Assembly: GCA_031763025.1 (NCBI GenBank)
Contig: JASSKH010000025.1
Location: 7,908,798 to 7,972,797, forward strand
Length of the DNA stretch: 64,000 bases
DNA from: Macrocystis pyrifera
Taxonomy: Eukaryota; Sar; Phaeophyceae; Laminariales; Laminariaceae
Reading direction: 5' to 3'
Shown here one piece after another: positions 45,186-56,269 of this stretch. The first letter of the stretch is position 1. Each line of letters opens with the position of its first letter. A program made the position numbers and the translations under genes. The notes under the pieces were generated by a model. The model was not told where the DNA came from, searched no databases, and worked only from the letters and a program-made list of their open reading frames with translations.

Positions 45186-45784
45186 CAAGGACTCCACTCC
45201 TATTACAATTTGCGACACTATTCGACAGAGGCATGCGCCCGTAAGACTGCTGTTGATGGGTCTCGTTCGCGCATAGCTATTTTGCTCTCAACGTCGCCTT
45301 TTTGGGGGTAGGGTAGTTTGGGATCTGTGCGACACCTGGATGGGAAAACTGTATGAGCTCTCCACTATTAATAGCAGTCGTAAGCAGTCAGTTAGTCGGT
45401 AGCATGGGTTTGCGAAGATACGGTTTTTTCAATAAAAGAGTTTTTTTTTTTCGGGCGAGTTCTAAAGCTCGTCTTGACGCCTGAGAAAATCAGAAAAAAA
45501 AAAAAAAACTCTTTTCTGTTCGTAGCATGATTCCAAGGTCATTTCGTGTGTGTGGGAGTTGCACATGACGAGCGCTTTAAGACGGAGGGTGGGGCGGGGG
45601 AGGGTCAGGGTCAAGTTTCGCCAATCGTCTCGACTAGGTGGTGGACGAGGGAAAGAGCAGCTACAAAACGTTTGTGTGTGGGGGGAGAGAGTGTGCGTGA
45701 GAGGGTCTCCACTGTGGTCGTGGAAGGAGACCTCTCAAGTAGATGAAACAGACGCTATACAGCTACACGAGTAGTCGCATGGAA

Positions 45785-45962
45785 AAAATGTAAGCACACA
45801 AACAAAGCGCGCACATTTGTCTGCAGACTGCTACCTGGTAAATATTTAGTTTTTCTCGTGTTTTCGGGTACGATAAATGTAAGCACACAAACAAAGCGCG
45901 CACATTTGTCCGTAGACTGCTACCTGGTAAATATTTCGTTTTTCTCGTGTTTTCGGGTACGA
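45785..45962. repeat. Tandem duplication, 88-bp unit, two nearly identical copies
   Basis: Both copies contain TGTAAGCACACAAACAAAGC and GACTGCTACCTGGTAAATAT. They differ at only a few positions, so the duplication is recent. Confidence 0.9.
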
Positions 45963-46294
45963 TTATTTATTGGCGGGGTGTTGGCGTGTGGCTTCTTGTG
46001 AAACGACTGCCTCTGAGACACGCCAAGTGGTCTGCTAATGAGACAAGCACGCAGCACGGTGTCACCCGACTGATCGCATGAGGAGCTTCAGCTCCGCAGA
46101 GCTTGAGAGAAGATATAAATGGCGCTCCAAGGTCGGCTGTGATGGTTCTCGGCGGCCTCAAAGGAGAGGCGACGGAGAGTAGGCAAGGAGACGTGAGAGA
46201 GAAGTGCGCCATGCACGAGATCGATCGGTCACAGCTCAACAAACACACAACAGGATATCGCCTGGGTTCGAGTCCCGGCTGTAGTATAGGATCG

Positions 46295-48125
46295 AAGCCA
46301 AGTACCCCTTTTTTTACGATCGTTGACCGATCGAAATCCAACGATCGTTTTTTTTTTTTTCACGATCTTTGGCCGATCGAAATCCAACGATCGCTCGCTG
46401 TGTTCTTCGATAGTTTTTGCCGATCGGAACCCAACGATCCTATTTTTTCGACCGTTTTTAGCCGATCGGAATCCAACGATCCCTTTTTGAAATCGTTAGC
46501 CGATAGGAATCACGATTCCTTTTTTTACACGATATATTCTGCCGATCAGAATCCAACGATGCTTTTTTTTTTATGATCGTCTTTTGGATCAGAATCCAAC
46601 GATCTCTTTCCTCGATCATTGGTGGATCGGAATCCAACAATCCCTCTTCTACGATCGTTGGCCGATCGGAATCCACGGCGATCCCGTTTTACGATATGAT
46701 CGCTGTCTGATCGGAATCCAACGATCTCTTCCAATACCACCATTGTTGGCCGAGTGAAATCCAACGATCCCTTTCGATCGATCGTTGGTCAATCGAAATC
46801 CAAAGATCCCTTTTCACGATCGATCGCTGATCGGAGTCCAACAACTCCCGTTTACGGTCACTGGCCAATCGGAAACCCAACCATCCCATTTTTACGACGA
46901 TCATCGATGGCGGATCGAAATCCTTAATGATCTCTGTTTTACTGCCACCGTTGGTCGATCGGAATCCAACGATCTCTTCACACGATCGTTCGCCGATCAG
47001 AATTCAACTATCCCTTTTTTTGGCCGTTTGCCGATCGGAATCCAACAACTGTATATAACTATCCCTTTTTTTTCGATCGTTTGCCGATCGGAATTCAACT
47101 AGCTCTTTTTACGATCGTTTGCCGATCGGAATTCAACGATCCCTTTTTACGATCGTTGGGGGATCGGAATCCAACGATCTCTTCGTGACGAGCTCGTTGG
47201 CCGATCGGAAGGCAACGACCCCTTTTGACGATTGTTGGCCGATCGGAATTCAACGATCCCTGCTTGACGATTGTTGGTGGATCGGAATTGAACGATCCCT
47301 TTGTTACGATCGTTGGCGGATCAAAATCAAGTCCAACTTTCCCTTTCGATCGATGTTTGGCCGATCGAAATCCAACGACCCCTTTTTTACGATCGTTGGC
47401 GGATCAAAATCCAACGATCTCTTTTTTACGAGAGCCGGCAGATCGGAATTCAACTATCTCTTTTTACGATCAGAAGTCAAAGGTCCCCTTTGCAAAATCG
47501 TTTGCAGATCGGAATCTAACATCCCTTTTTGCGGCCGTTGGTTCATCTGAATCCAACGGTCTCTTTGCTACGATCGTTGGCGGATCGGAATTCAAGGATC
47601 TTTTTTTACAATCGTTCTCCGATCGGAATCCAACGATCCCATTTTTAGGACCGTTGAACGATCGGAATCCAACTGTCCCTTTTGCGATCGTTGGTCGATT
47701 GGAATCCAACAATCATAATTAATTCTTGTTTTACTACCGTTGTTGGCCGATCGGAAAATCCAAATATCTCGTTTTTACGATCGTTGGTCGATCGAAATCC
47801 AAGGGTCCCTTTTCCCCATGGTATGCCAATCGAAGTCCAGCGATCCTTTTTCACTATATTTTCCTGATCGGGGGCCAATATTTTTTTTTTACCGTCGATG
47901 GCTGATCGGAGTCCAACGACCCCTTTTTTACTATCGTTGGCCGATCGGAATCCATCGATCCCTTTCCTACGATCGTTGGCCAACCAGAATGCAATGGCCT
48001 CTTTTTCATGATCGTTGGCCGATTGGAATGCATGGAGACGCCTTTTCTACGATGATCGTTGGTCTACCACTTAATATCATAGGGTCGTTGGTCTATGGAT
48101 CGGATTTCAACGACTCTTTTAAGGG
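46295..48125. repeat. Hairpin satellite, unit about 40 bp, roughly 45 units
   Basis: The unit resembles ACGATCGTTGGCCGATCGGA followed by ATCCAACGATCCCTTTTTT. GATCGTTGG and CCAACGATC are exact complements around CCGATCGGAAT, so every unit can form a 9-bp-stem hairpin. Units have diverged, but both stem arms are mostly kept. All frames on both strands are open for long stretches, giving artefactual Asp/Arg/Ser-rich proteins. Confidence 0.95.
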
Positions 48126-49163
48126 TCGTTTTTGTCTCCTGATGATCTAAAAAACAGATAGCCTTCTCCCACTTGAAGATTTGTTTGTTTTCCGATCGCA
48201 TTCCGAATTGTTTTCGTTTTCTTGGCGCGACATTAATTTAGACCACAACACATCTTGTGCCCACGACACTCGAACCTAAAGCTGTAACCGAAAAGCTTCA
48301 GTCGCGTGAACTAGAGCGGCTTTCTTGGCATTGAACATTGAGAACTGTGATCCCACATTCTGAACACACACATTGCAGCAGCAGCACAGCACGGGCCCAG
48401 CAACGAGGAACGCCTACTGTGAGTAACCAGGTAAGACTTGGAACCACATATAGCATCCCTGTGAGCGTAGACCATCATTCAGGTATAGGATTTCGTGCAG
48501 CGCTTGGCGCGAAAGCACGATATCTCAGTCGAATTCTCTCAAGTTCCCTCCAGAAAGTGAGCCTCCTCGTGTTCCACCGTCCTCGAAAGTCGTAACCAGG
48601 GCCGTTGCCGATCGCCCCATTCGAGCGAGTGAGAGGGGCGCGCGAGAAGAGTAGCGGCGGCACCCGGTCGAGCCTCGCGGTACGCGGTACGCGCGAGGCT
48701 CCCTACCCGCTATCAGCAGCGAAGCTTCTTTCTTCTTCTCGTTACGACGGCTTGTCACACTGCTGCTACTGCTGCGCTGTACGAAATATTCCCCAATTTA
48801 GTGATGTTCTCCCCTTAACGGAAAACGCGCCCAAAAATGTGTCCTCCGTCAGAACTCGGAAAACAAAAAACGAGAAAACAACAACAACAACAACAACAAC
48901 AAACATAGAACGCTCTTTCGAGTGTTTCACTTTTCTTTCTTTTTTGCCGCGCCCTCCCGTATAAGGAGAAGACCGCGAGGTGCTCCATCACTACGAAGCT
49001 CACGACGATGCACAGACGCGTGCTTGCCGCATAGGGGGAGGTACTACGTAAAAAAAAAAATTAGGGTCCGCACGCGGGGAGCTACTGTGTAGCTCTAGGC
49101 CTCGTCCAAAGCTGATTTTTGATTAAAAAAAAACACCGGAAGTGACAACCCGACGAAAAATTC
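48126..49163. other. Unassigned region
   Basis: Minus-strand frames at 48475-48758 overlap a plus-strand frame at 48338-48595; none has a known domain. A (CAA)n tract lies at 48880-48905. Confidence 0.25.
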
Positions 49164-49278
49164 CTATGACGGGGGTCCGTAGCTGATAGGACCTATGGTA
49201 TACATAAAAACCTCTATGTTTACCTCTTTTTACTAACAATATTTGGTCCTATTTACCATGCATGGCCCCCCGTAATAT
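49164..49278. mobile_element. MITE family 1 copy
   Basis: TATGACGGGGGTCCGTAGCT ... GGCCCCCCGTAATA. The right arm has the extra bases CATG. Confidence 0.8.
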
Positions 49279-50229
49279 CGCCTAGGAGTACGCATCACAA
49301 AAATAATTGCCAAGCGTTGTCACAGTATTATTAATAGTGTTCCAGCGATACTGGGGGGGGGGGGGGGGGGGCGGTCAGTCAGAAATGTTTCGGCCAAAAC
49401 GTATTAATACTACTACCCCTATTGCGGTACGCCTCCATATATATATATATTATATATGCCTTGCCCTTAAGTTTGGTGCGACCGCGGTCGATGCGGATGT
49501 CCTGTCTGGCGACCCCGACGGCGGATGGTGCAGAGATCCCAGAACAGAATTAAAAAAGAATTGTTTGTCCGGTCCAAAACGACGATGGGTGATTTTTTCA
49601 GCAACCCGAGAAGCGTTGTTGTTCCGGCAGTTCTAGCGGGATGGTGGGGCAGTTTTAGGATACGCTCTCCCCTGGAATTTTCGGAAGCGGACACTGCTGT
49701 GGCCTGATCCCATGCCGAAAGACGCCTCTCCGGCGATCCCGCGCTGCTGTTCGCTGTATCGACCCGGAAGCTCGGGTTTCAGTCCCGCACTGCCGTGACG
49801 GTTCCGGAAGGTGATGTGCCGGAGGTCTCGAGAATTTGTTTTTCTTCAGTGGTCCTGTCGACCCCGCGTTCATGTGATGCCCCAGCGGCCAATACCTTTT
49901 TTTCTTCGTAGACTGATGCATGCATTAGGCCGCGCGCGTAGTTTCAACAGCTCACGTGAAACCCCTTGTCGAAAGCGCCTTCCAAGTTGACCGTCGGTTT
50001 ATCGTCAAGATGTAGTTTCTGGTGGTACGCTCCGTCGTGGAGCTCGGAGCGGAAGCAGCAAGCTCGGACCTCAGGCGCAATCGTTACTCGACGTACCTCG
50101 TGGCCCGCAGCGCTACTGCAACTCTCACGTGGATCGTGGCTATTAACCTATTGGTGAGGTGTTTGCACACGGTTTGCGATACGACTGCTGAGTTGCGTTG
50201 GACAGTCTGCTCAAAGGCAAGCCATCTAG
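49279..50229. other. Unassigned region upstream of the prolyl-hydroxylase-like gene
   Basis: A G18 tract at 49351 and open frames on both strands (49467-49694 minus; 49307-49636 and 50022-50291 plus). No supported gene. Promoter elements were not recognised. Confidence 0.25.
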
Positions 50230-50420
50230 GATTCAGCTCACCCTTCATGCAACTCGCCGATTACCTCACGGCGCTCCGCACTTGGTGTTAGCGATGTCCG
50301 CCAGGTCGGTGAAAACTCGACGTCGCTCCGCCCCGGCATCGTAGAGATGCGAAGGTCTATTGGCCATACGACTGCGGCCATGCAGGGTATCGAGGACGCC
50401 CCCCTCTCCGCCTACCCGGA
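50230..50420 (+). mobile_element. Poly(C)-tailed retroposon, about 170-bp 5'-truncated copy
   Basis: It starts within CAGCTCACCCTTCATGC and ends GGTATCGAGGACGCCCCCC. It lies about 200 bp upstream of the hydroxylase start codon, in the same orientation. Confidence 0.7.
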
Positions 50421-50437
50421 ACCCGCCCCCCCCTCTC

Positions 50438-50660
50438 TTCCACTCCCGCACCCAACCACCAACTCCTCGAAAATAGATGGAGCCCCCTCAATCGGTTTGT
50501 CAGAGGTTACTGCACCCCTAACCTTCCGTTCACAAGAGTTCATGCCCTCTGTACCCCCCCCCCCCCCCCCCCCCGCTCCCTTCCACTCCCACATCCAACG
50601 ATCAACTCCGCGAAACAGATGGAGACCCCGCTATCGGTGTGCCAGAGGTTGCTGCGCACG
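50438..50660. repeat. Duplicated start region of the hydroxylase gene
   Basis: TTCCACTCCC(A/G)CA(T/C)CCAAC, the following ATGGAG(A/C)CCCC and the first codons occur twice, at 50439-50517 and 50581-50660. In the upstream copy the frame reaches a stop after about 13 codons. A C22 tract separates the copies. Confidence 0.8.
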
Positions 50661-50804
50661 GCTGAGCATGATGATGAGAACGGTGGCGGCGGCGCCCCCT
50701 GGCGGGTGCTTTCGGCCGCCCAGCGCGCTTCTCTGCGGGAAAGCGGCTTCGTCGTCGTGGACGGGGTGGCTCCTGCTGGTCTGGTGGCAGAGGCATACCA
50801 AGAG
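50619..50804 (+). CDS. Prolyl-hydroxylase-like gene, exon 1
   Basis: 62 codons from ATG to LVAEAYQE. The donor GAG|GCGAGC is GC-type; it joins in phase with AIARASSGS of exon 2 and so continues the helix. The ATG follows CGAAACAG, which could also be an acceptor, so more upstream coding sequence is possible. A retroposon fragment starts within 40 bp of the donor. Confidence 0.7.
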
Positions 50805-51095
50805 GCGAGCAGTGGGGGAAGGGGGAAGGGGGAAGGGGGGGGGCGCACTCATGTCATGCATGGCCGTAGTCGTATGACGATAGACACTTGAATCCCTACA
50901 ACACCGGGACGGAGCACGTGGGGTTTTCACCGACCAGGCAGAAGGGGGAGAGGGGGGGGGTGTACTCGATCAGGAGGGTTGTACTCGATCTCATGCATGG
51001 GGGCACTCATGTGTTGCTTGCCTTGGTCATTTGAGCATTGACCACGCACCCCTTTCGATGTGGGGAGGCGAGAACGGGGTGGGTCCGAACAAAGG

Positions 51096-51154
<59 letters not shown>

Positions 51155-51847
51155 GTCGACGTGTGTTTTTTTTTTGTTTCTTCATGAATCGAGTGCCGGC
51201 TATGGCCGACGTGTTGCACACGAAAACCTGACACCACTCTGTCCAGATATACTACGAGTATTACCGCCGCCTGTATATTGATGCTAATCAGGACTGGGCA
51301 CACCGGCTGACTCGGCCAGCAGCATTGATCCTTCCGTCACCATCAATCAGTACACTGGATTGCAGCGGTACGCTGTCTCTGCTCTCCCCTCTCTTCTCTC
51401 TATACCCTCTCCTCTTGTCCTACCGAAGCGCATTTGATGGGTTTCCGCATTATAATATGGCGTGTTTCTTGGACGTGTATGTACGATGAAACAAATTGGC
51501 GAATATACTGGACGGGGTCGACCGATAAGTAGATCTTTACTGCCAGTACACACTGCGCCAGTTGCTCAGCCCTTTACTTGATCTAAACGGTCGTTGTTGA
51601 TCGAGACGGAGCGGTGGAAGCAGTTTTCAACTTCTTCTTTTTTAAATCCATCCCATTTGCTATATTCTCCCTTCTTTTCTGTCTCCTCCTTCCTGCTATT
51701 ACGGGGGACCGTAGTAAATAGGACCAAATATTGTTAGTAAATAAAGGTAAATGTATAGGCTTTCGTGTGTACCGTAGGTCCTATTTAATACGGCCCCCCG
51801 TAATAGTCGTGACTCAGATCCGGGGCCACATAGTATGATAGCACCTC

Positions 51848-51879
<32 letters not shown>

Positions 51880-52575
51880 TTTCCCACTGCGGTATGTACC
51901 TTCATTTTCCTCGCTTCAGCCCTCCTTTCATTTTTATCGGGTCGAATCTAGCTACGGTTAAGGCAAGCATTCGTCGCCGTATTATCTTTTTCGAAACTTG
52001 CCGTTCGTCACGCGTTACACACCCTGCTGAAATGCCGAAATTTGACATATTCGCGTCAGAACTCTGATATGAAAAAAAAAAAAAAAAAAAGCACGCACAC
52101 AGGAAGAAACAAACTTTGGGGCGTTGGACGTAGCCTGTGAGGGGTGTGGGAGGGGGGGGGGGGGGGGGGGGGGGGTACTCATTATCATGCATGGTCGTAG
52201 TCGTATGACCATAGACCCTCGCGACCCTACAATGCCGGGACGGAGCACGTCGGGTTTTCACCGACCAGGCAGACATTGCTTGCACCAAGGGCGAAGCGTG
52301 CCGTGAGGTGTTGGGCGAGTCGCATGAAGGGTGAGCTGCATCCTACCAAGAACCGCTTTAGAGGCGGATTTTCTTGCATATGGATGACAGCATCAATGAA
52401 TTGATCTAATTCCGGGTGTGGCCACTTCCAGAGACACCAATGGGGTTACTATGTAACTGCCTCGTGGGTGCCTCACCGTATACACACTACGTGATACGAT
52501 CATCCCCCTTGTGCGGAGTGAAGGTGCTCCCCGCACAAAAATGATCTAACTTGACCGCCAGCCGTGGTAACCGCC

Positions 52576-52606
<31 letters not shown>

Positions 52607-55600
52607 AAACGGTACCCTCGCTGTCTAGCTCACGCAGTGAGAGGCGTGTGTTTTACAGCGTCCTCGCCAACCGACGCCAACCCAACCTATATATATACCA
52701 GGTATAAAATACAGGATAGGGGGGGTGTACTCGATAAGAGAGATGTACTCGATCTCATGCATGGCCGTAGGCGTATGACGATAGACCCTCGCATCCCTAC
52801 AATGCCGGGACGGAGCACGTCGGGTTTTCACCGACCCATGCCGACTTGTCATACATGGCCGTAGTCGTATGAGGGGGGGGGGGAGGGGGGGGGGGTGACC
52901 CACCTCTCCGCTCTCCCATTGCAGATCGATGACTAGTAAGCGAGAAAAAACTTTGAGCGTTGCGACCTGCTTTTCTAGCAGCAGAGCGAGGGAGCTGCGC
53001 CTATAGTCACAGCTTCCCCCGGCCCTCCCCCGCCCATGGGGACGATACGTGCCGCGAAGGGTTTTAGCGGTTCACAATTAATAGCGGTGTGTTGGTCAGA
53101 AAATGTACAGCAGGAGACCACGGTTTGACCGCTTGACTGACCGCTCCATACGCTAAAAACACCATATAAAGATGCTAGGAGACCGCGGTTTGACCGCTTG
53201 ACTGGCCGCCCTCTACACTAAAAATGCCATGTCAAGATGCTAGGAGACCGCGGTTTGACCGCTTGACTGACCGCCCCCCCCCTACACTAAAAACCCATAT
53301 CAAGATGCTTGGGAGACCGCGGTATGACCTAAGGGTGAGAAAGCCCTAACTATCGGGAGGGGAAACCAATGTGTCGCACGCTTTTTGTTGGGGTTTTTTC
53401 GTTTCAGGCCATAGCAAGGGCATCCTCGGGATCGTTAGCCCCCGCCCACGGTGGCGGAGGCCGGCCTGGCAGTAATTTCCCGGAAATTTTTGACGACAGC
53501 AACGGCAGCGGCGACGGCAGCGGCGACGGCAAAGACCGTTCGGAGCACGACATGGACGAGGGACACAGAGGAGGGGAGGGGGGGAGAAGTTATTGACCGG
53601 CTACGTGAGGTCGGTCCGAGATGACCTTACCGCGTTCGTTTCCCTTGAACGCGAAGAAGCGGCGGCAGCCGTCAGGGCGCGTCCTATCGGGGGCGGGGAT
53701 AGGGCCGCGGAGGGAAGCAAGGGCGGTGAGGACGGAGGAGAAGGGACTGCGACGGGAGGGGCGATTGGTCGGACCCTTGCTGTTCTTGCGAGGCTCGGTG
53801 AAGACCTGGGGCGCATGGTTCGCCTTCGGGGTCGTGTGGAACATCAGGTGAGCCCGTAGCCAGCCGGTTGCCTCTATGCTATAAATAGTCGGGCGTGCTT
53901 CCCCACCCTATCACCCCCCCCCCCCCCCCCGCCCCCCCCCCCCCCCCCCCCCCCCCCGGCGCCTCAGAGGATTGTTTTCACTTTTTTCTCCCTCCAACCC
54001 TTCCGCTTCTCTTTTTAGCTTTTACTTTATAAGTTTCACCCTCCCGTACACCTTCCTGCGCTACCTTACCCTCGACCTAATACAATGCAGAGAACTCGAT
54101 GAGACTTCTCTACCCCCTCTGATGCACCCACGCTATTTCGAGTTCCTACAAAAACGACAGCGATTACTGCACACGATGAACCACCCCGCCCCCCCCGCCG
54201 ACAAGGCCACCTCTGCACCCGCAAGCACATCATCTAGATTTTCCACTAAATGGCCACCGTAACAACATACGAGTAATCATGCCCTACCCCCTTGTCGCCG
54301 CCGCCGCCACCTTATCGATTTTCCTACGAAGTCACCATGACAGTTTCATACGAGTAAACCATTCCCGGCCGCCGCCGCTGCCGAACCCTCTCCATCTCGA
54401 CTTCTTATAAAGTTAACACGGTCTAACGTACGGGTAATCACCCCCTGACCCCGCCGCCGCCGCCGCCACCACCGCCATCACCCCCACAACGTAACCTCGA
54501 TAGCTATATATTCGGGTATTCGCCCGTCGCTGCAGCCGCCGCCCCCGCTGCCGCCGCCGCCGCCGCCGCCGCCACCTCCGCCGCCACCACCGCCACGCTG
54601 CATCGGTTGCATCGCGTGTTCTACTGCGGTGTGTATGACGTATGAACGCATCAAACATCTACTGCAGGTCGGCTACGAAAAATGATACCTGGTATATATT
54701 TACGAGTACGCGCCGCCGCCGCCGCCGTCGTCGCCGCCGCACTCACTCCATCCATCTCGACTTCCTGCGCACAAAAAATGATCCCGATAATTACATGCGA
54801 GTAGTCATCATCCCAGCGCGCCAACTGCCGCCACACCCACCGCCTCCGCCTCTGCCGCCAACGCCGCCGCCGCCGCTGCTGCTTCCCTCTGATGCCGCTG
54901 CCCACCGCCTCTTTCCTCGTACGCCACAGTTGGCCGTGTACCCGGCGGGTATTGGCGCCAGGTACGAGCGGCATCGGGACGCCTTCCCCGACGACGGCGA
55001 AGAAGAAAGAAGAAGAAGAAGAAGAAGAAAAAGGAGGAGGAGTAGAAGAAGAAAGCAAGGCCTACTCCGACGAGGAAACCCCGGAGCAGCACGAGGGCGG
55101 AGAGGGAAGGGGGGAGAAGGTCGACGCCAGCGGCAATGACAACGGTATTGGCGGCGGCGGCGGCGGCGGCGGCAGGGACGGTGGTGGTGGCGGAGAGCCT
55201 ATGGGGGGGAGCGTTAGCTTCCGCAGGGTAACGGCCATCTGCTACCTCCGGGGTGCTGGAAACCCTTGGCATCCGTCAGAGGGGGGGGTTCTTCGCTTGT
55301 ACCCCCCGGCCAAGGAAGGTGACGCAGACGGCGGCGATGGAAAGGTTCAGGGGGGTAAGGTGACCTTCACTTTCACTGGCCAGGACGCAGAGGCAGCGGA
55401 CGGCCAGGAGGCAGAGGTAGCCGGCGACGGTCGGGAAGGACCTACAGGCGGCGGCCAGGAGGGAGAGGTAGCAGGCGACAATCAGGAAGAGCAGCCAGGC
55501 GACGGCCAGGAGATAGAGATAGTTGACGGTCGTGGTTGTGGTGGTGGTGGCGGCGGAGACGCGCAGCACCTCTCGGCGGGTACGGTCGGCGGGGGGGGCG

Positions 55601-55740
55601 GAGAGGGGGGGGAGGGGTTTATCGATGTGTTGCCTCGGGCGGGGCGCGCCGTTGTTTTCTTCAGCGGCGCCGTGGAGCACGAGGTGCTGCCGGTGACAGG
55701 GGCGTTGCCGAGAGCGGCGGTGACAACATGGTTCCACTGA
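50619..55740 (+). CDS. 2-oxoglutarate/Fe(II)-dependent dioxygenase, prolyl-hydroxylase (PHD/EGLN, P4H) type
   Basis: Three exons: 50619-50804, 53408-53847, 54930-55740. Exon 1 gives the usual N-terminal strand (LRESGFVVVDGVAPAGLVAE). Exons 2 and 3 give the double-stranded beta-helix core: QLAVYPAGIGARYERHRDAF with the iron-binding H-x-D (HRD), FRRVTAICYLRG, GGVLRLYPP, then FIDVLPRAGRAVVFF, the distal His in VEHEVLP and the 2-oxoglutarate-binding Arg in PRAAVTTW, followed by TGA. This order is that of PHD/EGLN-type prolyl hydroxylases, which hydroxylate proline in proteins using O2; the substrate here is unknown. Junctions are all in phase 0. A low-complexity insert rich in Asp/Gly/Glu/Gln splits the core between YPP and the distal His. 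Two frame changes, at a G-run near 53574-53587 and in a GAA repeat near 55000-55030, break the model unless they are assembly errors. Intron 1 has a GC donor and is filled with repeats. Confidence 0.8.
50813..50943 (-). mobile_element. Poly(C)-tailed retroposon, about 100-bp fragment
   Basis: The G-rich tract leads into CACTCATGTCATGCATGGCC. The copy stops at CCGACCAGGCAGA where the next G-rich tract begins. Confidence 0.7.
50950..51000 (-). mobile_element. Poly(C)-tailed retroposon, about 40-bp fragment
   Basis: GTGTACTCGATCAGGAGGG and GTACTCGATCTCATGCATGG follow AGGGGGGGG. The doubled TACTCGAT start is also seen at 52726 and 58753 and in the full copy at 3919-4468. Confidence 0.7.
51010..51066 (+). 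repeat. Short dispersed repeat (CATTGACCACGCAYCCCTTTCG)
   Basis: TTGAGCATTGACCACGCACC followed by CCTTTCGATGTGGGGA; see 21256-21312. Confidence 0.6.
51098..51153. repeat. (GTCT)n microsatellite
   Basis: About 13 perfect units, in intron 1 of the hydroxylase gene. Confidence 0.95.
51696..51807. mobile_element. MITE family 1, intact copy
   Basis: TATTACGGGGGACCGTAGTA ... ACGGCCCCCCGTAATAG, in intron 1 of the hydroxylase gene. Confidence 0.9.
52150..52718 (-). mobile_element. Poly(C)-tailed retroposon, full-length copy
   Basis: A G25 tract borders the common terminus. The body continues to CCAACCCAACCTATATATA and ACAGGATAGG. Near its 5' end it holds TACCAGGTA, which is absent from the equivalent place in the copy at 23028-23574. 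Confidence 0.8.
52719..52871 (-). mobile_element. Poly(C)-tailed retroposon, truncated and rearranged copy
   Basis: It is joined directly to the previous copy through a short G-run, stops at TTTTCACCGACC, and is followed by a second start-like piece (CATACATGGCCGTAGTCGTA) and a G-run. Confidence 0.7.
53113..53330. repeat. Tandem repeat, about 65-bp unit, 3.3 copies
   Basis: Units begin GGAGACCGCGGTTTGACCGC and contain CACTAAAAA and CAAGATGCTA. The array lies in intron 1 of the hydroxylase gene. Confidence 0.9.
53408..53847 (+). CDS. Prolyl-hydroxylase-like gene, exon 2 (with a frame change)
   Basis: The acceptor TTTTTTCGTTTCAG is strong. The first part reads AIARASSGSLAPAH and NFPEIFDDSNGSGDG up to GHRGGEGG. 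After the G-run at 53574-53587 the coding frame shifts by one and reads LLTGYVRSVRDDLTAFVSLE to GRMVRLRGRVEHQ and the GTGAGC donor. The second part matches the helix that precedes the core in this family. Confidence 0.7.
53910..53957. repeat. Poly-C tracts in hydroxylase intron 2
   Basis: Two C-runs of about 18 and 27 bases separated by G, 60 bp after the donor. The rest of the intron is rich in CCG/CCGCCG triplets (54290-54730). Confidence 0.9.
54930..55740 (+). CDS. Prolyl-hydroxylase-like gene, exon 3 (catalytic core, with a frame change)
   Basis: The acceptor is CGTACGCCACAG. The first frame carries the H-x-D motif (RYERHRDAFPDD). The frame changes inside the GAAGAAGAAAGAAGAAG repeat; the second frame continues EEEEKGGGVEEES to the distal His and Arg. 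Removing a single A in the repeat would restore one frame. Confidence 0.75.
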
Positions 55741-56269
55741 CCGGGCCTTTCTCGGTCCCTCCGCGATTTTCGCGACTATCTGCTGAGACGCATGACCCCC
55801 TCCCTCGCTTGCGGGGCCTCCTCGCTTTTGAGGAGCTCTGTACCCCCCCCCCTCCCCCCCGCCCAACCAACCAAACCGCCGATGCTGAGGAAAAAAATAC
55901 GGGCTAAATCGCGGCACACTATCTATATCCCATTGGGCGACGAAAAGTGTTTTGTTTTATTTTTGTCGGGTTTTTTCTGAACGGATGTCGGCTAAAAGAA
56001 AAAGGTACTGATAAAAACTAGATCCTCAGTTGCGATGGGGCAACGGTGCGATGGTTGAAGAGTCCCAAATGGTAAGCCATGGTTGCAGTCCCAGTATCTG
56101 CCGTAGAGCAATGCCGTCTAGGGGCGGTGTCTTGTTTTCTGAGCTCCGAACACGAGCTAAATACCTCTCAAACGAAAACATCGAAACAACGCGAAGCTCG
56201 AAGGAGTCTCGTTCGCGCGACCTCCCAACCAACCATGGTGATGCGCTACGTAGTTCTAGAACAAATACA
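55741..56269. other. Region 3' of the hydroxylase gene
   Basis: C-rich tract at 55843-55860; short open frames only. It should hold the 3' UTR. No polyadenylation signal stands out. Confidence 0.3.

Noticed and set aside
46215-46300. tRNA-like B box (GGTTCGAGTCCCGG) near 46262
   Set aside because: No matching A box, acceptor stem or cloverleaf could be drawn, and the T-stem has a mismatch.
46103-48150. Several Asp/Arg/Ser-rich frames on both strands
   Set aside because: They are products of the 40-bp hairpin satellite.
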